Part shown: positions 7,611 through 11,988 of the stretch, in pieces | Layout of the letters: every line of letters starts with the position of its first letter | Position numbering within the stretch: position 1 is the stretch's first letter | Assembly (NCBI GenBank): GCA_027062145.1 | Contig: JAMOTX010000008.1 | Location: forward strand, 1 to 11,988 | Direction of reading: 5' to 3' | Length of the DNA: 11,988 nucleotides | Source: Candidatus Altimarinota bacterium | Lineage (GTDB): Bacteria > Patescibacteriota > Gracilibacteria > BD1-5 > UBA6164 | Translations under genes and position numbers: made by a program | Notes under the pieces: model-generated | Told to the model about the DNA's origin: nothing | Databases searched by the model: none | What the model saw: the letters and a program-made list of their open reading frames with translations, nothing else

Positions 7611-8905
7611 ATTTCAAAGAAAGTATCAATTAATTTTCTATATCCCATTCTTTGTCTTAGTTCTTCATAATATTTAGTACCAGGAACGTATAATTCTTTT
7701 AATCTTTTTAATACATCTGGATTACCATAATTAGTAAGAATCATTTCAATTTCTTTATCTAATTCTTTTTCAGTTACTTGAATTTTTTCTTCTTCATATA
7801 ATTTATGTAGAATTAATTCTCATTGTAATCTTTTTAAAGCAACTGGTTTTACGTTAACGTCTTTATATGTTTCTTCATCCATTTTTAAACTATCTAAATA
7901 GTCTGATATTTTATGACCATCTTTAGTAATGTTTTCTTTTATTTCAGAATAAACTTTTTCAATTTGATTTTTTAATAAATTACTTCAAATTTCCATTTTA
8001 GTAATTTTTAATAATTCATCAATTAATCTTCATTCTTCATCAATTCTAGCATTAGAATCTTTAGTATCTTTTATTTCTTCTTTAATTAATTTTTTAAATC
8101 CATCTAAATCAAGTTTTTTACCTCTTAATTGTTCAATAAATTCCTCAGTAAATTCTGGTTTAACAGCTTTTTCTATTTTTTTAATAGTTACTTTAAAAGT
8201 AGTTTTTTTACCAGCAAAATCAGCATTATGATAATCTTTTGGAAAATCAACTGGAAATTCTAATTCATCTCATATTTTTGCTCATACTATTTGTTCTTCA
8301 AAGCCAGGAACTAATAGATTTGATCAAAGTACAAGTGGATAATCTCTCATAGAGGTATTTTCCATTTGTTTATCTCATAGGAAACCATCAGTATCAATAG
8401 TTACTCTATCTCACATTTTAGTTTTAGTAGCTTTTGATGTGCTTTCTTCAAATTTTGTAAATTTATTTTCAATTTCTGATAATGCACCTTTTACTTCAGC
8501 AGTAGTTACTGATATTTTATTTTTAGATAATTTTATTTTTTTATATTTATTATCTATTTCAATAGTAGGGAATACTTCAACAAGTATTTTAATTTTTAAA
8601 GGAGATTCACTAATTATTTCTTTAATTTCTCATTGAGCAACAGGCATTATTTTTTCTTCTCTTAATGCATTTCTATACATTGAATCAATAGCAAAATCTA
8701 TAGTCATTCTGTGAATAGATTCTTCACCATATTTTCTAATTAATACGTTTTCTGGTATTTTAGCACCTTTTCTAAATCCTTGTATATCAGCTGTTTTTTC
8801 AATATGAGCAATTGCATCTTTTCTAAATTTTGCAATATTTTTTGCATCTTCTTCTACAACTAATTCAATAACTGAATTAGCTAGTAAATTTTTTTCTATT
8901 TTCAT
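7601..8905 (-). CDS. tig: Trigger factor (ribosome-associated chaperone and prolyl isomerase)
   Basis: 434 residues, the normal length of the family. Trigger factor binds ribosomal protein uL23 at the exit tunnel and shields nascent chains. The ribosome-binding signature GFRKG is at 43-47, followed by KIPENVLIRKYGE. The FKBP-type PPIase domain spans about 160-245 (MGDRVTIDTDGF, LVPGFEEQIVGAKIGDE, FPKDYHNADFAGK). The helical C-terminal domain, rich in Lys and Glu, ends YEELRQRMGYRKLIDTFFEI. G165 of MGDRV is a TGA, as are many other Gly. The chosen start is the ATG at 8903-8905, giving MKIEKNLL as in most homologues; a TTG two codons upstream (8909-8911) is also in frame but less likely. No Shine-Dalgarno is present. 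It has its own promoter and is separated by a terminator from the minus-strand gene upstream. Confidence 0.96.
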
Positions 8906-8942
8906 AGTCAAAATTATTATTATTTATATAAAATATGTCGGG

Positions 8943-8970
8943 ATTATATATAAAAAGGAGTATATATCAA
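8943..8970 (-). promoter_or_regulatory. Probable promoter of tig
   Basis: On the minus strand TTGATA (complement of 8965-8970) and a perfect TATAAT (complement of 8943-8948) are 16 bp apart, followed by a C-rich start region (CCCGAC) that is unusual in this AT-rich DNA. The predicted leader is about 30 nt. It lies just downstream of the terminator of the preceding minus-strand gene, where a separate tig promoter is expected. Confidence 0.55.
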
Positions 8971-8978
8971 GTTTAAGA

Positions 8979-9012
8979 AAATAAAAACAACTATTACTAG
9001 TTGTTTTTATTT
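8979..9012 (-). terminator. Terminator of the jag operon
   Basis: Inverted repeat with 15-bp perfect arms (8979-8993 and 8998-9012) and a 4-nt loop; the core is ACAACTA/TAGTTGT with A and T runs outside. The TAA of the preceding minus-strand gene (complement of 9007-9009) is inside the stem. It is symmetrical enough to work both ways, but only the minus-strand operon needs it. Confidence 0.85.
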
Positions 9013-10158
9013 ATTATAACTTCATAATGAATAATTATAATTTTTAGTTTCATTATCGTATTCATAAATTATTCAATAATCATCGTATTGTTGATAATCT
9101 AATGGTAAATAATTAATGAATCATTTTTTTAAAAGTTCTGAGGCATCTAAACTATGTTTATTGTATTTTTTGAAATATAATTCGTCTGCTTTTTCAATGT
9201 ATTCTAAATTTAATTCACGAATTGCTTTATTTAAATAATTTCAACACTTTGTATCTCATAATAAATCTTCTTCTCTTTCTTCACTAAATTTACCAAATAA
9301 TAAATCCCTTGTATGTGAAATATTTTTTAATATTTGTCTATTTAATGTAAAATTTTTATTTATAAATATTTCAATACCTACTTTTTCAAGTTCTGATGAA
9401 AATTTATTACAAACTAAATTATTTTTTTCAACACTTTGTGCAATGTTTAAAAACATAAAATAAGATTTTTCTCTTTCACCTCATCTTCATGTCATTATTG
9501 CAGCTAAAACTTTAGCTCCTTCTAATGAATCTTCATTTGCACTAGTTATTTTATAATAAATAGATGCAGTTTTAGGATCTTTTTTATAAAAATGATATAC
9601 ATATGCTAAATAATATGGTAATTCATATTCTTTACATGGATTTTTATATTTTTCTTCTGACCATATTTTTCTTAAATCTGTTTGTTTGATAATTAATTTT
9701 ATTTTATTTTCATCACAAAAATTTTTTATTCATTTTAATCACAATTCTTCTGATTGATTTATATATTTTTTTTGATCATTTTTATCTAAATCTTCATACC
9801 TTTGATTATATTCTGGTAATAGTAATTGTCATATAATATAGGGGTGTTTAAAATAAGGATTTAGTTCTGTTATAATATCTAACATCGTAAATAAATATTT
9901 TTTATAATCTGCTCATATTGCATTAGATCATACATATTGAATTGATTCTAACCAATAAATGTCTGCTCTTAGATTTTTAAATCAAAATGCTGTATTTTTT
10001 GCTGTATTTTTAGTTGGAAGATTTTCGGGATGTTTTACGAAACTTTTTTTAATATCATTATGTTTTTGATAGTTTAAATTGTTTATTTTAAAAAAACTAT
10101 AAAAACTAATTATTAATATTAAAATTATAATTATTTGTATTATCTTATTTTTAGTCAT
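9007..10158 (-). CDS. Membrane-anchored helical hypothetical protein, possibly TPR-like
   Basis: 383 residues. Residues 5-23 form an N-terminal hydrophobic segment (KIIQIIIILILIISFYSFF) after a short basic start, so the protein is either anchored by an uncleaved signal or secreted; no lipobox is visible. The rest is soluble and mainly helical. A conserved-looking block lies at 63-77 (LRADIYWLESIQYVG), followed by YLFTMLDIITELNPYF (88-103). Blocks of the form 'AD.YWL...QY ... LD.IT.LNP.F' resemble bacterial tetratricopeptide-type proteins known to me only as uncharacterised families; paired helices continue through about residue 340 without a clean 34-residue TPR consensus. I cannot name a function. 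The gene begins 11 bp after jag stops and should be co-transcribed with it; its stop lies in the terminator stem. The start is preceded by an A-rich sequence without a Shine-Dalgarno. Confidence 0.85.
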
Positions 10159-10169
10159 TTTTATTTATT

Positions 10170-10694
10170 TTAAATATCGTCTCAATCTATATCTATAGTA
10201 AGTTTAGGTTTTTGCTTACATATATATAATCTTCTTTCTTTACCTTCTCAAACACTTTTTGTAAATATTAATTTATTAGCCATTTTATGAACAATAGAAT
10301 GAATTTTTTTTCTTTCATATGATGAATAAAACGGTAGTTTTATATCTTTTCATGTTCTTTCAAGATATAAAATTTCTTTTTGAATAAAATCAAACAACCT
10401 ATCATCTTTCGTTTTTGTATAATCATTAATTTTAAGGTTTAATTTGATTTTATGAGTTGTTGTTTCGTTAGAATTAAGCTTTTCTCAAGTTTTTCTTGAG
10501 ATTATTAATTTAAGAATATTTTGAATAGCATCAATATTTTTTCAGTTATGACCAATTAAAAGTCAAGACTCTTCTGTTTTTACCTTTATATTAAATATAT
10601 TTAAATCTTCCTCAATTTCTACCTCTATTAAATCAATTTTTATATTTAATTTTTCAAATAATTCGTTTACTAGTGCTTTGATTTGATTTTGCAT
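10170..10694 (-). CDS. jag: KH-R3H RNA-binding protein (Jag/KhpB family)
   Basis: 174 residues with the Jag (KhpB, SpoIIIJ-associated) architecture. A short N-terminal segment like the Jag-N region covers about 1-35. The KH domain follows, with its RNA-binding loop at 48-51 (G-H-N-G in GLLIGHNGKN); the first Gly of the loop is GGT, the second TGA. The R3H domain spans about 115-162, with R128 and H132 in the diagnostic R-x3-H spacing (YERKKIH), then VGEGKERRLYICK. Jag proteins bind RNA and in Firmicutes affect cell division and cell-wall growth, often beside yidC; here the partner gene is instead a membrane-anchored helical protein 11 bp downstream. The start at 10694 has a clear Shine-Dalgarno, the only one in the window. 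It is divergent from infB. Confidence 0.93.
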
Positions 10695-10698
10695 AGTA

Positions 10699-10703
10699 CT
10701 CCT
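10699..10703 (-). promoter_or_regulatory. Shine-Dalgarno of jag (AGGAG)
   Basis: On the minus strand AGGAG lies 4 nt before the jag ATG. It is the only convincing ribosome-binding site in the window; all other starts are preceded by plain A/T sequence. It supports the chosen jag start. Confidence 0.7.
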
Positions 10704-10836
10704 ATTAATAATGTAATAATTTAAAAAAGATTAATAAAAAAAAACATTTTGACAAGTTTTTATATTTTTTTGACTTTTTTTAAAAAATACTTATCCTACC
10801 CCAAATATTTCTTTATTTATTCAGTAAATTTAATTA
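10704..10836. promoter_or_regulatory. Divergent jag/infB promoter region
   Basis: This gap of homopolymeric A and T runs should hold both promoters. For infB, TTGACT (10770-10775) and TATCCT (10792-10797) are 16 bp apart and give a leader of about 30 nt. A better -35, TTGACA at 10749-10754, lies exactly 21 bp upstream but has no matching -10. The complement of 10750-10755 reads TTGTCA and, with 16 bp to TAATCT (complement of 10728-10733), is a candidate jag promoter. So the same TTGACAA sequence may serve as -35 on the opposite strand. A short C-rich patch (TCCTACCCC, 10794-10802) stands out from the surroundings near the predicted infB start. All site calls are tentative. Confidence 0.35.
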
Positions 10837-11970
10837 ATGCCAGATAAAAAAACAGTCGTAGATGATTATTATTCAAAAGTTACTCCTAAAGATAGCTCTG
10901 CGTGAAAAGCTAAACCTAAAATTGTAGCAAAGAAAAAAATAATAGTTAAAAAACCAAAAATAGCATCAAAACATAATGAGGCTGTTTCTTGAGATCAAAA
11001 AAAATCAAATACAAATAAACCATTTATTAAAAGAGATAATTTTAGTAAGAAAAAACCTTTTGTACAAAAAATGGACGTTGTAAAAAGAGAGGATAATAAA
11101 CCAAAAAAATTCACTATAATTAAAAGAGGTGATCCAGATTATGTTGATAGAACTAAAAAACCAAGATATAATTCTAATAGACCTAGAACTGACGATACAA
11201 AAAAAGTTGGAGATGTTAAGTTTAAAATAAGATGAGGGGGAGATTCAATTTGACCTAAAAGATTTTGAGCAAATAAAAAAGCAGGACAATCTACTAATTA
11301 TAATGATAAGAAAAAATCATCATTAGCAGGGTGAAATAGAAGAACTAGAGGTAGATTTAGTTATTGAGCTGATAATGATGGTGGTTTTATAAGATCAAAC
11401 AAAGTTAATAAAAAAGAAGAAAAGAGTATTGAAGATATTAAACAAAATCTTATAGAAAAAAAATGACAAACAGTAATTGTTTGAGAGTTTTTAACTTTAA
11501 AAGAATTGTCAGAAAAAATTTGAATAGTTTTACCAAAGCTTATGGCTGAATTTATGAAAAATGGATTAATGGTAAACATAAATTCAAAAATTGATTTCGA
11601 ATCTGCATCTATAGTGGCTGAAGCATTTGATGTTAAATTAGATAAAGATAATTCAGATTGAGCATCTGTAGAAGATATTTTTTCTTGAGATATTAAAGAA
11701 TTATTAAAAGAAGAAGATTCTGATAAATTAATACTTAGAACTCCTGTTGTTTCAATAATGTGACATGTTGATCATGGTAAAACTTCATTACTTGATCATA
11801 TTAGAGACTCAAAAGTTGCATCTTGAGAATCAGGTTGAATTACTCAAAGTATTTGAGCTTATCAAGTTGAAACTGAAAATGGTAAAATTACATTTTTGGA
11901 TACACCTGGTCATGAAGCCTTTACTATAATGAGAGCTAGATGAGCTAAATCAACTGATATTGCTATATAG
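10837..11970 (+). CDS. infB: Translation initiation factor IF2, N-terminal part (cut at the window end)
   Basis: IF2 is the GTPase that places initiator tRNA in the ribosomal P site and promotes subunit joining. The visible part starts MPDKKTVVDDYY and has a long basic, disordered N-terminus rich in Lys, Arg, Asn and Ser (to about residue 200), an IF2-N type helical domain at about 213-263 (GEFLTLKELSEKIGIVLPKL), then the G domain: G1 GHVDHGKTSLLDHIR (309-323), the switch I element GGITQSIGAY (333-342) and G3 DTPGHEAF (355-362). Several obligatory Gly here, including the first of GHVDHGKT, are TGA codons, the clearest proof of the code. The frame ends in a TAG at 11968-11970 right after STDIAI, where the family continues LVVAADDG; that stop lies in the fold-back palindrome and is almost certainly artificial. 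Only the sequence up to about 11966 should be trusted. Probably more than half of the gene is missing. Confidence 0.95.
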
Positions 11971-11988
11971 CAATATCAGTTGATTTAG
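11945..11988. repeat. Perfect 44-bp terminal palindrome, probable fold-back artefact
   Basis: Bases 11967-11988 are the exact reverse complement of 11945-11966, with no loop, ending at the last base of the window. The left half is genuine infB coding sequence (AKSTDIA, in the conserved G domain); the right half breaks the frame with a TAG. A natural terminator would need a loop and would not fall within an essential conserved domain. A chimeric read or assembler fold-back at a contig end explains it best. Confidence 0.93.

Noticed and set aside
8439..8636. Hydrophobic open frame on the plus strand
   Set aside because: Antisense to tig, whose translation is supported by full-length family motifs; the hydrophobic look results from reading Lys/Glu codons backwards.
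8906..8911. Upstream TTG start for tig, adding two residues
   Set aside because: The ATG at 8903-8905 gives the family-typical MKIEKNLL start; nothing supports the TTG.
8906..8978. Riboswitch or small RNA upstream of tig
   Set aside because: Only 73 bp, occupied by the promoter and a short leader, with no stable GC-containing stem apart from the neighbouring terminator.
11361..11579. Open frame of 72 codons on the minus strand
   Set aside because: Antisense to infB within its recognised IF2-N region; no motif of its own.
1..11970. Widespread in-frame TGA suggesting pseudogenes, selenocysteine or UGA=Trp
   Set aside because: The TGA codons sit at conserved Gly positions, Trp is encoded by TGG in the same proteins, and no selenocysteine-type element or active-site context fits. 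The genes are intact under table 25.
11945..11988. Natural terminator or attachment site at the right end
   Set aside because: It has no loop or U tract, ends exactly at the last base, and disrupts the conserved IF2 G domain; an artefact is far more likely.

Overview
The window comes from a very AT-rich bacterium (I estimate under 25 % GC) that reads UGA as glycine, i.e. translation table 25. That code points to Candidatus Gracilibacteria (BD1-5) or Absconditabacteria (SR1) of the Candidate Phyla Radiation (CPR). The evidence is direct. In-frame TGA codons fall exactly where conserved proteins require Gly: the first G of GHVDHGKT in IF2, the Gmk P-loop, the GPYKYIRHP motif of an ICMT-type methyltransferase, the GIDQR and IGEYVL motifs of TrmD, the GXXG loop of Jag and MGDRV in trigger factor. 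Read with TGA as stop, every gene here breaks into fragments under 100 aa. Read as table 25, nearly the whole window is coding.

Left part (1-4821, + strand): a large unrecognised hydrophilic protein, cut off at its 5' end by the window edge, is followed by a strong-looking promoter and two exported-protein genes. These are a 49-aa lipoprotein and a 706-aa surface protein with two cysteine-rich (DUF4215 / myxococcal disulfide-repeat type) units on either side of 38 consecutive serines. A bidirectional terminator separates them from a convergent, minus-strand multi-membrane ICMT/PEMT-like methyltransferase (4852-5889).

Middle part (6010-7588, + strand): a tight operon of gmk (guanylate kinase), trmD (tRNA m1G37 methyltransferase) and a small two-helix membrane protein. 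It ends at a palindromic terminator shared with the convergent trigger factor gene tig (7601-8905, - strand), which has its own promoter.

Right part: a two-gene minus-strand operon of jag/khpB (KH-R3H RNA-binding protein) and a membrane-anchored helical, possibly TPR-like protein (10694 down to 9007). Diverging from it is infB (IF2), which is cut inside its G domain. The last 44 bp are an exact palindrome that folds the sequence back on itself in the middle of the conserved IF2 G domain, so this looks like an assembly or amplification artefact at a contig end and not biology.

Together these are mostly housekeeping genes of translation, folding and nucleotide metabolism, plus one exported-protein locus. 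Three features stand out: all three recognisable terminators have the gene stop codons built into their stems, only one start (jag) has a clear Shine-Dalgarno sequence, and the plausible promoters all use a 16-bp spacer. I found no RNA gene, CRISPR array, insertion sequence or defence system, and no intergenic stretch exceeds about 150 bp.
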